A DNA stretch of 64,000 nt. It comes from an uncultured Myxococcales bacterium. Its GTDB lineage: Bacteria; Myxococcota_A; UBA9042. Below are positions 20,053 to 29,040 of this stretch, in pieces. The notes beneath the pieces were generated by a model. It had not been told where the DNA came from. It made no database searches and saw only the letters and a list, made by a program, of their open reading frames with translations. Position 1 is the stretch's first letter. The number at the start of each line of letters is the position of its first letter. Both the position numbers and the translations under genes were made by a program. Where the stretch lies: NCBI GenBank assembly GCA_903924465.1, contig CAIYBN010000140.1, positions 1 to 64,000 of the forward strand, given 5' to 3'.

Positions 20053-21102
20053 CTACTGGCGCATCGCGGTGATCAACCACTCGGCAACGCCATCGGTGGT
20101 CAGCGCACCGCCCAAATCCGGCGTCGTCGCTTTGGCCACTACGGCTTGAGCACAGGCCGTCTCGATCGCCAGTGCCGCGTCGGGCTGGCCAAAATCGCGC
20201 AGCAGCATCCCCAGCGACAGGATCGCCGCCAGCGGATTCGCCTTGCCGGTGCCGACGATATCCGGCGCTGAACCGTGCACCGGCTCGTACAGCGCGGTCT
20301 GCCCCGGATGGGTGGACGACGACGGAGCCAGGCCCAAACCGCCGACCAGCGCCGCCGCCAAATCGCTCAGGATGTCACCAATCATGTTGTCGCCGACCAC
20401 CACATCGAACTCGTGCGGATGCGTCACCATCCGCATGGCCGCGACATCGGCATACAGCGTCGTCGCCTGGACGTCCGGGTAGTGCGGCGCCATGTCTTTC
20501 AGCGCTTTGCGCCACAGACCGTGCGCCGACTCGATCGCGTTCGCCTTGTCGCACAGCACCAGCTTGTGGCGCCGCGTGCGCGCCAACTCAAACGCGTACT
20601 TCAGCAAGCGGTCGCAGCCCTTGCGTGTCGCGATCATGACGTTCTGCGCCACTTCATCCGGCGTTCCCGGCTTGAAGCTGCCGCCAATGCCCACGTAAAG
20701 ACTTTCCGTGTTCTCGCGGACGATCGCCATGTCCAGTTGCGCCGGTCCCACGTCCTTCAACGGACACAGCCGCGCATCGACCAGCTTCACGGGCCGCAGG
20801 TTCACGTACAGGTCCAGCCGTTGCCGCAAACCGAGCAGAATGTCCTTGGCGTGAATGTTGCTCGGCACGCGCGGATCGCCAAATGCGCCCAGCAGGATGC
20901 AATCGAACTCGTCCCGCAGGCGAGCGAATTCCTTGTCCGGCATCGTTTCACCGGTGCGCAGGTAGCGTTCAGCGCCGAGATCAAACCATTCCGAGGTGTA
21001 GCTGAAGCCGAATTTCTCGCCTGCTGCATCCAGCACGCGCACCGCCGCACGGATGACTTCAGGACCAATGCCGTCGCCGGGAAGGAACGCAATTTTCAAC
21101 AT
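20053..21102 (-). CDS. isopropylmalate/isocitrate dehydrogenase family enzyme
   Basis: A 349-residue beta-decarboxylating dehydrogenase. Evidence: the start MLKIAFLPGDGIGPEVI, LGAFGDPRVP, LRPVKL, VRENTESLYVGIGGSF, CDKANAIESAHGLWRK, DVVVGDNMIGDILSD and YEPVHGSAPDIVGTGKANP. The RENTE motif departs from the REL-T-GG form of classical LeuB, so 3-isopropylmalate, homoisocitrate or another 2-hydroxyacid dehydrogenase are all possible; the KANxIExxxGLWRK segment leans to isopropylmalate. No leuACD genes are adjacent. ATG 21102 lies 8 bp after the barrel-protein stop, implying co-transcription. Confidence 0.8.
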   Translation of the reverse strand: MLKIAFLPGDGIGPEVIRAAVRVLDAAGEKFGFSYTSEWFDLGAERYLRTGETMPDKEFARLRDEFDCILLGAFGDPRVPSNIHAKDILLGLRQRLDLYVNLRPVKLVDARLCPLKDVGPAQLDMAIVRENTESLYVGIGGSFKPGTPDEVAQNVMIATRKGCDRLLKYAFELARTRRHKLVLCDKANAIESAHGLWRKALKDMAPHYPDVQATTLYADVAAMRMVTHPHEFDVVVGDNMIGDILSDLAAALVGGLGLAPSSSTHPGQTALYEPVHGSAPDIVGTGKANPLAAILSLGMLLRDFGQPDAALAIETACAQAVVAKATTPDLGGALTTDGVAEWLITAMRQ

Positions 21103-21110
21103 GGTTTGTC

Positions 21111-21758
21111 TCAGAAAAAGTAGTAGGTAAAGCCCAAGCCGCCGGAGAATTCGCCGCGGGTCAGCGCCAATTCCCAGCTGCTGACGTTGGTGGTCAACGG
21201 GTTGCGAACGGGGACGGACGTGCCGGTGCGGTCGGTGCGCCACGGGCTGGGAAAATGCAGGACGGGGCCGACCGCGGCGGCGATGGCAAACGCAGGCGTG
21301 AAAAAATACTCAAGGCGGATGGGCACTTCGATCGCGAAACCGTAGCGGTTGCCCAAGTCGTGATCGTCCTGATTGACGTTGGCCCACGCGAAGATGCCAC
21401 GCACGCCGAGCGTGAGGTTGACGTCCTGCGCCCGAAACGCCGCGTAATGCGTACCAAGCGCCAGGAATCCGGAATGCCCGAATGATTGGCCGAAGTTCAG
21501 GCTCGCACCGAAGATCGCCTCCAGACCGACGTTGCCGATCCAATAGCGCCCCGACAAGCCCCCGGGTCGCACGTCGGGCAAGTCCGTCGTGCCGGACAGC
21601 GTTTGCCGCAAGCCCACCGACGTCAACGTTTCCTCAAAGCCGATGCCACCCTTGCCATCCACATTGGCCGCAAAAGCCGGCAGCGCCAGACCGGCGGTGC
21701 ACGCCAGGGACAACAAGCTCAAACGAAGGCAATGGTTCAGCACGGCAATCTCCCGCAT
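21111..21758 (-). CDS. outer-membrane beta-barrel protein
   Basis: A 215-residue exported protein. The signal peptide is hydrophobic up to ALPAFAANVD. The mature part is rich in alternating aromatic/Gly strands (GLSGRYWIGNVGLEAIFGAS, FLALGTHYAAFRA, NLTLGVRGIFAWANV) and ends in FSGGLGFTYYFF with a terminal Phe, the usual signal for barrel insertion. Size fits an 8- to 10-strand barrel. Specific cargo or binding partner is unknown. It is upstream of the dehydrogenase in a probable two-gene operon. Confidence 0.75.
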   Translation of the reverse strand: MREIAVLNHCLRLSLLSLACTAGLALPAFAANVDGKGGIGFEETLTSVGLRQTLSGTTDLPDVRPGGLSGRYWIGNVGLEAIFGASLNFGQSFGHSGFLALGTHYAAFRAQDVNLTLGVRGIFAWANVNQDDHDLGNRYGFAIEVPIRLEYFFTPAFAIAAAVGPVLHFPSPWRTDRTGTSVPVRNPLTTNVSSWELALTRGEFSGGLGFTYYFF

Positions 21759-21863
21759 GTGGTGTTAGCGCGTCTGACAGCTATCTGCAACCCTGACGCC
21801 GCGGGACCGTTGCGACAAAATCCAGTCTGTGATTCCCTATTGCTGCTTCTTCAGGAGGATCTC

Positions 21864-22235
21864 ATGTCGTTCGCGACCCAATTCGAGTTCACGTTGCCGC
21901 GCGGTTTCGTCGACAAGGACGGCGTTGTGCATAAGAAAGGCATCATGCGGCTGGCGACGGCCAAGGACGAAATTCTGCCGTTGCAGGACTACCGCGTACA
22001 GAACAACCGCGCGTATTTGGTCATTATTCTCTTGTCCCGCGTGATCGAGCAGCTGGGCTCACTCAAGTCGATCAATCCGTCCGTGATCGAGTCGCTCTTT
22101 TCAGCTGATCTCGCGTACCTGCAGGACTTCTACCGCCGGATCAACGAGGAAGGCTCCTCGATGGTCAAGGCCAAATGCCCGGAATGCGGTCACGCATTTG
22201 AGATCGACACCGGAGGTGATCTGGGGGAATCGTAA
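21864..22235 (+). CDS. contractile injection system tail assembly protein with zinc ribbon
   Basis: A 123-residue protein that opens the injection-system locus. FTLPRGFVDKDGVVHKKG, IMRLATAKDEILPL, AYLVIILLSRVIEQLG and LFSADLAYLQDFYRRINEEG are hallmarks I associate with the small assembly protein that heads many actinobacterial, cyanobacterial and myxobacterial tail-like loci. Near the end CPECGHAFEI gives half a zinc ribbon. It may chaperone sheath or tube subunits. ATG 21864 has a strong AGGAGGA at spacing 5. The promoter should lie in the 105 bp shared with the divergent barrel gene. Confidence 0.75.
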   Translation: MSFATQFEFTLPRGFVDKDGVVHKKGIMRLATAKDEILPLQDYRVQNNRAYLVIILLSRVIEQLGSLKSINPSVIESLFSADLAYLQDFYRRINEEGSSMVKAKCPECGHAFEIDTGGDLGES

Positions 22236-22393
22236 GCTACCCCCTGGATCGCCTGTACCAGGAGGTAGCGTACATCGGTTACCACTTTCATTGGTCGTTG
22301 GATGAGGTGCTCAACATGGAGCACAAAGAACGGCAAATTTGGGTGCGGGAGATTTCTGAAATCAACAAGGAAATCAATAAGTCTCGCAAGTAG
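22232..22393 (+). CDS. DUF6760-like small injection-system protein, no canonical start codon
   Basis: A 53-codon frame reading SYPLDRLYQEVAYIGYHF near its start and REISEINKEIN near its end; this resembles the tiny DUF6760 protein that usually follows the assembly protein. In relatives as I remember them, the start is a GTG overlapping the upstream stop (GTGA). Here the same position reads GTAA, so the codon at 22232 is GTA, and no ATG, GTG or TTG exists between the upstream in-frame stop (22217-22219) and a TTG well inside the conserved part. The frame is -1 relative to the upstream gene and there is a run of five G at 22223-22227 preceded by GGAGG. Non-standard initiation, a -1 shift from the upstream gene, or loss of function are all possible. 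Confidence 0.6.
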   Translation, partial: VSYPLDRLYQEVAYIGYHFHWSLDEVLNMEHKERQIWVREISEINKEINKSRK

Positions 22394-22418
22394 GCCGCGC
22401 AATCCGGAGCCTTGAGCC

Positions 22419-24173
22419 ATGGTCATGCCTCGTCCACCTGGCGTTCGCATTGAACGGGTTATCGACCAGCCACGCGGCTTGGGCTTGGTCGAAACGGGTG
22501 TGCCGTGCTTCTTCGGCTTGTGCGAACGCGGGCCGATGAGCGAGCCCGTGCGGATCAGTGGCCTTGCGGCATTTCACAGCACTTTCGGCACATTGAACGT
22601 GGGCAGTTACCTCGCAGCAGCGATCGACGGCTTCTTCCTGAACGGCGGAGACCACTGCTACGTCGTGCGGATCGCCCACCTGTTTGAGCACGCGCGGGGC
22701 GAAATCGCGACCAAGGCCAGCGCACGGCTGCGCGACGCCGACAAGCAGAACACGTTGCTCATCAGCGCCGCCTCGGAAGGCACGTGGGGCAACCACGTGC
22801 GCGTGTCCGTGCGGCACACGGAAAGCGCGATTCAGACCTTCATCAGCGTGGACGCCCATGTCGGCGAGACATCGGTCACCGTGAAGAGTACCCACGGCGT
22901 GTCGCGCGGCACGCTGGTGCGCATCCACGACGACGAGAACGCGACGTATCGGCTTATTGGCCATGTCGAGGGCCGCGTGCTGCAGTGGTCCGATCGCGAG
23001 CCGTTGGAACGGCCCTTTCGCTCCGCCGCGCCCACGCTGATCGACCCGGTGGGCTTCGATCTCCTCGTCGAGACCCATCAGACGCGTGAGGTGTTTCGCG
23101 ACGTCAACCTGTCCCGCCAGTCGCCGCAGTTCGTCGAGCGCGTCGTCAACGGCGCGTCGCAGCTGATCACGGTGACGAGCCTGGATCCGCACACCGCGGT
23201 TCCGGGTAATTTTCCCATGACTATCTGTGATGTGCGCTTGGACGGTGGCACCGATGGTCTGTTCAACGTGGCTGCGCAGGATTTCATCGGTGCGGATTTG
23301 GGGCCAGGCAACCGCTTCGGTCTGGCGGCGACCGTCGACTGCGATGAGATCGACTTGCTCGTCCTGCCGGACCTGCCGTGGTGCCTGACTCATTCCAGCG
23401 GGTTCAAGACGCAGAAAGACGTGGAAATCGTGCAACAAGCCGTGGTTGCGCAGTGCGAACAGCGGCGCGACCGCGTGGCTATTCTGGACTTTCCACAGAG
23501 CACGACGCCGGCCGGTGCGCGCCAATGGCGCCGGCTTTTTGACAGTAGTTTCGCGGTATTCTACTTCCCGTGGCTCGTGCCGTCGACCGGTGGCGCGGCG
23601 ATACCGCCCGCGGGCCACATTGCCGGCATCATCGCGCGGTGCGATCGGGCACAAGGCGTCTTCCGTGCGCCGGCCAATGAGGTGCTCAACGGCGTCGTGG
23701 ATCTGGCGCTGTTCCTGCAACCGCATGATTTGGCGGCACTCAACCACGACGGCATCAATGGCCTGCAGGTCTTTGCCCAGCGCGGAATCCGCGTGTGGGG
23801 CGCGCGCACGGTGTCGACTGAGCCGCAATGCCGCTATTTGAACGTGCGCCGCACAGTCTCCACGCTCGCGCGGACGATCAACGGCGGTCTGCAATGGGTC
23901 GTTTTCGAGCCGAACGCGCCGGAATTGTGGGCAACGATCGAGCGTGACGTGCGCGTGTTGCTGGAGAGCCTCTGGCGCAAGGGCTGGTTCCGCGGTGCGA
24001 CGGTGGACGAGGCCTTCTTTGTGCTGTGCGACGCGCGCAACAACACGGTCGAGACACGCGAGGCGGGGCAAGTCATCCTGGAAATTGGCCTGTCGCCGCT
24101 GCGGCCGGCTGAATTCGTGACGATTCGCCTGACGCAGGAAGTCGACGTTCTGGCGCGCGAGGATGGCGCTTGA
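22419..24173 (+). CDS. contractile tail sheath protein
   Basis: A 584-residue sheath subunit, the protein that contracts to drive the inner tube. It begins MPRPPGVRIERV, as typical sheaths do, has GLVETGVPCFFGLCERGP, and ends with the conserved sheath C-terminal domain: PPAGHIAGIIARCDRAQGVF (pattern PP-x-G-x-xAG), GLQVFAQRGIRVWGARTV, YLNVRRTVSTLARTI and FEPNAPELWATIERDV. The middle carries inserted domains. It is the only sheath gene in the locus, while Afp/PVC-type systems carry two or three. Confidence 0.9.
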   Translation: MVMPRPPGVRIERVIDQPRGLGLVETGVPCFFGLCERGPMSEPVRISGLAAFHSTFGTLNVGSYLAAAIDGFFLNGGDHCYVVRIAHLFEHARGEIATKASARLRDADKQNTLLISAASEGTWGNHVRVSVRHTESAIQTFISVDAHVGETSVTVKSTHGVSRGTLVRIHDDENATYRLIGHVEGRVLQWSDREPLERPFRSAAPTLIDPVGFDLLVETHQTREVFRDVNLSRQSPQFVERVVNGASQLITVTSLDPHTAVPGNFPMTICDVRLDGGTDGLFNVAAQDFIGADLGPGNRFGLAATVDCDEIDLLVLPDLPWCLTHSSGFKTQKDVEIVQQAVVAQCEQRRDRVAILDFPQSTTPAGARQWRRLFDSSFAVFYFPWLVPSTGGAAIPPAGHIAGIIARCDRAQGVFRAPANEVLNGVVDLALFLQPHDLAALNHDGINGLQVFAQRGIRVWGARTVSTEPQCRYLNVRRTVSTLARTINGGLQWVVFEPNAPELWATIERDVRVLLESLWRKGWFRGATVDEAFFVLCDARNNTVETREAGQVILEIGLSPLRPAEFVTIRLTQEVDVLAREDGA

Positions 24174-24249
24174 GCCGCATCGGGTAGGCATCAGGCAACG
24201 GCGCCACGGCCGGCGGATAGTGCTGAGCGTCAGGCGGGAGCGGGTGAAC

Positions 24250-25065
24250 ATGGCAAAGCGAAACACGGTTGCGGTGCACCAGAATCCGCCAGAAGCCGTG
24301 GCCAAGGAACGACAAGGGACTGGGCGCTTCGTCGCGGTTGAAGCGGCTCGACCGGGACACTTCGCGACCGTCCTGCCCGCCGTCGCCAGCCAACGCGTCC
24401 AAGCCCCACCGGACGCACATCTGGCATTGGCGGCCATGGCGATTCCCGGATTCGCCGCGGCCCAAGATGCTCTGGCTGACGCAAAGTCCGCCGTGGACGA
24501 CGCAATGGACACGGCGCTTGGCTCTGGCGCAGAGGCCTTGGCCGCAGCGGCGGCAGCGGCTACGGCACGTCTTTCGCCGCTCGGCAGTACAACCAGAGAC
24601 AGACACACGGGTTTTGCAACCAACCGTCAGGGCGATCCGGATATTGCCTACGCGTTTGACATCCAGATCGGCGGCGTCAGCTACGGCATGTTCACGGAAA
24701 TCAGCGGCTTGTCGTGGAAGGCGGACATCCAGCCGATGCCGGAAGGCGGCAACAATGCGTTCGTGCGCGGCTTGATCAAGCCCGGCAAATTCGATCTGCT
24801 CACCCTGAAACGCGGCTGGTTTGCGGCATCCGGCGAGTTCATCGACCTGCTGCGCGGCGTGCTGGATCCGGTCGGCGAAGTGACGCGCAGGAACATCACC
24901 ATTACCGTACGAGGTCGTAACTACGACGAAATCGGCCGATATGATCTGTCGAGCGCGGCGATCATCGAGTACGAAGGTCCGGCGTTGAACTCGATGTCCG
25001 GCCAGATCGGCTTCGAGCAAATCCGCATGGTGTATGACAGCTTTACCTACACGCCCAAGGGCTGA
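24250..25065 (+). CDS. inner tube protein (gp19 family) with long N-terminal extension
   Basis: A 271-residue product. The last ~140 residues are a standard T4 gp19-like tube domain: DPDIAYAFDIQIGG, MFTEISGLSWKADIQPMPEG, KPGKFDLLTLKRGW, RRNITITVRGR and QIRMVYDSFTYTPKG. The first ~130 residues are an Ala-rich extension without recognisable domain, including an Ala tract (EALAAAAAAATARL). Tube proteins are normally only the second part, so the extension may lie in the lumen or at the tube-sheath interface. The start at ATG 24250 follows CGGGAG; a longer in-frame start at 24163 would overlap the sheath gene. Confidence 0.85.
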   Translation: MAKRNTVAVHQNPPEAVAKERQGTGRFVAVEAARPGHFATVLPAVASQRVQAPPDAHLALAAMAIPGFAAAQDALADAKSAVDDAMDTALGSGAEALAAAAAAATARLSPLGSTTRDRHTGFATNRQGDPDIAYAFDIQIGGVSYGMFTEISGLSWKADIQPMPEGGNNAFVRGLIKPGKFDLLTLKRGWFAASGEFIDLLRGVLDPVGEVTRRNITITVRGRNYDEIGRYDLSSAAIIEYEGPALNSMSGQIGFEQIRMVYDSFTYTPKG

Positions 25066-25094
25066 ACCGCTCGGGAGTCTTGCAGAAAGTGGCC

Positions 25095-28000
25095 ATGAAC
25101 CCGGCACAGCACGAAGTTCTGACGCTGCACCACGACGTGCTGGCGCGCTTGGCGCCCGCCGACAACATTCTGGAATCGAAGACCTTTCTCGCGTCGATCG
25201 GCAAGGCCGAGCGGATGATGGCGCAATTGCCGGGACTGAGTCACGTCGTCGGCGGCTTTTCCATGCGCGCCTGGAGGATGGCGACCGCAATCGTCGAGAC
25301 GCCGTTGCTGTGCGCGCGGCTGGGCATGGCGGCCCACCTGCTGCGGCTGGAAGACCTGGCTGAACTGGTGCAGGTGATGCTGGAGGAGACGGAAGCAGGC
25401 GACCCGGACTTTGCGCCGGAACACGTGGCGCAAGGCGGTGAACGACCGACCGGGCGGGTCGCGCCGGACCGAACATTTCGCCAGCCACGCAGCTCCCAGC
25501 CGCGCAGGCTTGGCGCTCTGGATGCGTGGAAACGGCCTGTGCGGCGCGTGATTCAAGAGGTACGAGCGGCACTTGCTGGGATGCCGACCCGTGCAACCGA
25601 TTCGTTGACGGGACGACCTGACTCGATGGAACCGCGGGCTGCAGACGTTTCTTTGCGTGGTTTGACGCCCGTCGCGGCGACACCGCAGACGGTCTTGCCG
25701 GCGCCCGCACCTTGGGCGTCGTCAACGGCGCTGGATCGCTTCCGGATCGCCGAACGTCAGTCGATCCGCCGCGTGGGGCCGCCGGAACAGGCCGCATGGG
25801 CCGCGCGCGCTGCGCCGATTGCACAGGCTGGCGTGTCGCAAGCTCCAGACCGCAACGACATCGCGACAGAGCGGCCGCTACTTGCCGTTGGTCCGAACGA
25901 GGTTTCAGAAACCGCGACGTCGCCTCGACACCCGAAGGCGTACGAGACGACGAGTCGGTTTCGACCGCCGGGCCCAACGCCACGTGAGCCCGCGTCCAAC
26001 CATCGGGCGCTGAACGCATGGGTTGCCCACGCGACGATTTCAGAGGGCACGCAGGCAGTTGCGCGTCATTTTGCGGGCCCTCGTGCGGCTGCTTCCGCTT
26101 TCAGCACGGGTGCGCCGACGGATCGGGCGAGCGTGTACGTGGCGGCGATGGCCCCGCGCTGGCAGCGAACGCTTGGCGTTTGGGCCCATGCGGAGGGCGT
26201 GGCCCCGACTGCAAGTCGCCCGGTGGACCGGGAGCGTCACAGGCAACGGTCCAGTCGTTTGGAAGCGACGGCGAACCACCAGAACCGCGCGCTTGGTGGC
26301 GGTGAACGGGTGACGCTGTCCTTGCCAGCCGCGACGCCGGCCGCGTTCGGACAGGAGCCTCGTGCGATCGATGGCGTCGGCTTGCCGCAAGGGTTGTCAG
26401 GCAAATCTGACGAGTTCCATGCGTCTGCGGCCGCGGCCGGTCGTGTCGGCTTGCGGGGGGCTGCCGCGATGCCGGCGTCCGGGCAGCGTCATGGCGGCGA
26501 AAATCCGGTTTCCACAGCCCGCGCGGACCTTGCCGGGTCACGTTCGGCATGGCGACCTTGGCGGATGGGCGAATCGGAACGAACTTCAGTTGCACTTGCC
26601 GTTGACTTGGCCGCCACATCAGCGGCCGCCGACGCAGCCACACGCCCAACCGTGCGCGAAAAATTCGGTCCACGGGCAAACGCTGTGGCTGGCGCGATCT
26701 CCGCAGTCGTTGCGCGCGCCGCACGCGGCATCGCCACGTCCAAGCCGACGCACGGTCTGCGGCAACTCATCCATCCTGAAGCAATTGGACGAGACGTCGA
26801 CACCGCGCCCATGCGGTCCGCGCTGCCCTTCGGACGGCGAGAGGCACCGAGTCCATGGCCGGTTGAGGCCGCTGGCGCGACGCGACCGCGAACTGCTGCA
26901 CACGCCAACGATCTTGCATGGCTGCGACCTGACGACGCCGTTGACGACGCAACCGAGACGACAACAGGCGCCAGAACGGCGGCTCGGGCACCGCGCATGC
27001 TCGCCGCTGGATCAACTCCTGCGTTGGTTCCGACGGCACTGCGCGCCGCCCTCGCGGTCTTTGGGGAAAGGTCGACCGCGCAGCCGGATGGCTCTGTTGC
27101 GGCGGCGTATTTGGCGCGATTTTTTGACCGTCCGGTCCCGGTGGGTGCGCAACATCGCGCTGCGGAGTTGACACATCTGCGCCTGAACGCAGCGGATGAC
27201 GTCGGTCACGCCTCCCCGGCAGCTGCTGAACGGCACGCTGCACCCGAGGCTGGGCCTGTCTTGCGTGGTGCGGCCGCACTCGAAGCGCTGGCGGCCGGGC
27301 CGGCTGCGGCGGAAGCCCTGTTGCGCCACGCCGGACAACGCGAAAACCAGCTTTCTGACGCAGCGCCAGTGCCGTTCAAACCCCGCGCGCCAGCGACTGC
27401 TGTGGATTCGGCACGGCCGAAGGGCGCGATTTCGGTGTGGCCATCGGCCCACGTGCACCACTTTTCGCCAGTTGGCCTGGAGCGCGGACGCGGCCTCCTC
27501 GCCCGCGGCGCCCGGAGGACCGACCGTTCACCTCTGCCTCGGCGTGCCACAACAAAGCCATGGACCGCCCCACGTGGCGCGTTTTCAGTCGCCGCGGGCT
27601 ACGGTCAGGCGGCGTTGGGTCCAAGCGAACTGCTTGGACTTCATCCCTTCGATGTGCCTGGCTTTTTTGGCGAAGGTTCCGCGACTCCGAACGGGCTACG
27701 CGGCGCCCACGCATTGGCCAGTTGGATTGCCGAGCGACGCGTGGGAACGGCCGTTCGCAAGCCTGCGTCACCCGGGACAAGACCGGTACACCTCGATCCA
27801 GCGGCGGCAGTTCTTCCGGCGCATCGCCCAGACCGTGCGGCATGGGGCGACCAGGCGGAAGCGGGCCCACGCCACGTGCCAACGAACTTCAGCTATCGTC
27901 CAGCGGGGTACGGCGCGGCCCCACAGGCGACTTTGCTCGAAGGCGGCGGTGCAGCAGCGCACCACGCAGATGCGACAGCACGCGCGACCGGTCCGTCCGC

Positions 28001-28334
28001 GTCCACGCGCGCCACGCAAGCGAGCCGGATGGCGCGCGTGTTGTCGGTGACCGATTCCCCGACCGGCGACATGTTGCCGCTGATTGCCCCCGCCGCACAC
28101 GCCATCGTGACCGCTGCCGCCGCGAAGCCGCAGTCGGAGCCTGTCGGCGGGTACGGGCCCAGCGAGGGAACAGCGCCACCATCCGCGCCAAGCCACGGAT
28201 CTGCCGATCGCCATTTCGGCGACGCTGCGCCGGGGCAGGACGCGGAAGACGTCGACGCGCTCGCGGCCAGGATTGCCCGGTCCGTTCTCCTGAGGATGCA
28301 ACGCGAACGGGAACGCAGGGGGGAGTATGGCTAG
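25095..28334 (+). CDS. very long low-complexity protein of the injection-system locus
   Basis: About 1,079 residues. Residues ~1-100 look folded and helical (LTLHHDVLARLAPADNIL, MRAWRMATAIVETPLLCARL, LEDLAELVQVMLEETEAGD). Residues ~110-1040 are Ala/Arg/Pro-rich and apparently disordered, with no stable repeat. The last ~30 residues, VDALAARIARSVLLRMQRER plus a basic end, form an amphipathic helix resembling the C-terminus of variable proteins seen between tube and LysM genes in related loci. The position is that of a tape measure, but coiled coils and membrane segments are absent. It begins 30 bp after the tube stop (ATG 25095; TTG 25080 and GTG 25089 are alternatives) and overlaps the LysM gene by 8 bp. 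Confidence 0.7.
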   Translation: MNPAQHEVLTLHHDVLARLAPADNILESKTFLASIGKAERMMAQLPGLSHVVGGFSMRAWRMATAIVETPLLCARLGMAAHLLRLEDLAELVQVMLEETEAGDPDFAPEHVAQGGERPTGRVAPDRTFRQPRSSQPRRLGALDAWKRPVRRVIQEVRAALAGMPTRATDSLTGRPDSMEPRAADVSLRGLTPVAATPQTVLPAPAPWASSTALDRFRIAERQSIRRVGPPEQAAWAARAAPIAQAGVSQAPDRNDIATERPLLAVGPNEVSETATSPRHPKAYETTSRFRPPGPTPREPASNHRALNAWVAHATISEGTQAVARHFAGPRAAASAFSTGAPTDRASVYVAAMAPRWQRTLGVWAHAEGVAPTASRPVDRERHRQRSSRLEATANHQNRALGGGERVTLSLPAATPAAFGQEPRAIDGVGLPQGLSGKSDEFHASAAAAGRVGLRGAAAMPASGQRHGGENPVSTARADLAGSRSAWRPWRMGESERTSVALAVDLAATSAAADAATRPTVREKFGPRANAVAGAISAVVARAARGIATSKPTHGLRQLIHPEAIGRDVDTAPMRSALPFGRREAPSPWPVEAAGATRPRTAAHANDLAWLRPDDAVDDATETTTGARTAARAPRMLAAGSTPALVPTALRAALAVFGERSTAQPDGSVAAAYLARFFDRPVPVGAQHRAAELTHLRLNAADDVGHASPAAAERHAAPEAGPVLRGAAALEALAAGPAAAEALLRHAGQRENQLSDAAPVPFKPRAPATAVDSARPKGAISVWPSAHVHHFSPVGLERGRGLLARGARRTDRSPLPRRATTKPWTAPRGAFSVAAGYGQAALGPSELLGLHPFDVPGFFGEGSATPNGLRGAHALASWIAERRVGTAVRKPASPGTRPVHLDPAAAVLPAHRPDRAAWGDQAEAGPRHVPTNFSYRPAGYGAAPQATLLEGGGAAAHHADATARATGPSASTRATQASRMARVLSVTDSPTGDMLPLIAPAAHAIVTAAAAKPQSEPVGGYGPSEGTAPPSAPSHGSADRHFGDAAPGQDAEDVDALAARIARSVLLRMQRERERRGEYG

Positions 28335-29001
28335 TGGAAACGCGACGGGGCAGCTCGTCAAGGCCAAATTGGATTTTCACGACACGGAACTGAAGAACGA
28401 AGCAGGGCTGGAATTTCAGTTCAACCCGACGGAAATGACGTTGAGCAAGTCCATCCTGCCCGTGCCGCAAAAGACCGCGAGCGCAAACGCGCCCGACCAA
28501 CAGCATGTGACCGGCGGGCCGGCGACGCTGAAGTTGGGGACCGTGTGGTTCGACACGTTCGAGTCAGGTTCCAGCGTTTATCTGAAATATATCAGCACGC
28601 TGGAGAGGATGGCGCATGTCGACGAGGACCTGCATCGGCCGCCGCACATGGTGTTCATGTGGGGGGCGAACTTTGGTGCCAAGGTCGATCAGACGCCGAC
28701 GTATGTCTGGCAACTTGCCGATTTTTCAGTGACCTACACGATGTTCTTGCCGGATGCGACGCCGGTGCGCGCGAGCTGCACGCTGACGTTGCAGGAAGTG
28801 CCGCAGAAGCCGGGCAAGCGGTCGAGTCCGGACACCGCGCACGTGCGACTGCTGCAGCGGGGCGAGACGTTGCAGGGACTGGCGGCGGACGAATACGACG
28901 ATCCGGCGCAGTGGCGGCGCATCGCGGAGGCCAACGACATCGACGATCCGCTGCGTGTGACGCCCGGTCGCCGGCTGCTGATTCCGCCGATCCTGAAGTA
29001 A
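28327..29001 (+). CDS. LysM-domain baseplate protein
   Basis: A 224-residue protein. The N-terminal part (FQFNPTEMTLSKS, GPATLKLGTVWFDTFES, PPHMVFMWG, FSVTYTMFLPDATPVRASCT) is the module commonly found before the gpD-like hub in injection-system loci, comparable to Afp7-type baseplate/tube-cap proteins. Residues ~175-223 form a LysM domain (VRLLQRGETLQGLA...RRIAEANDIDDP...PGRRLLIP), which binds peptidoglycan-like chains or acts as a structural connector as in T4 gp53. ATG 28327 is preceded by GGGGGGAG. Confidence 0.85.
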   Translation: MASGNATGQLVKAKLDFHDTELKNEAGLEFQFNPTEMTLSKSILPVPQKTASANAPDQQHVTGGPATLKLGTVWFDTFESGSSVYLKYISTLERMAHVDEDLHRPPHMVFMWGANFGAKVDQTPTYVWQLADFSVTYTMFLPDATPVRASCTLTLQEVPQKPGKRSSPDTAHVRLLQRGETLQGLAADEYDDPAQWRRIAEANDIDDPLRVTPGRRLLIPPILK

Positions 29002-29040
29002 GTTCAAGATGTTCGTGACCACACGGCTGAGGAACCGCCC

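Noticed and set aside
24073..26019. A 648-codon minus-strand frame over tube and low-complexity genes
   Set aside because: Ser/Arg-rich with no domain, and it conflicts with the tube gene; taken as composition artefact.
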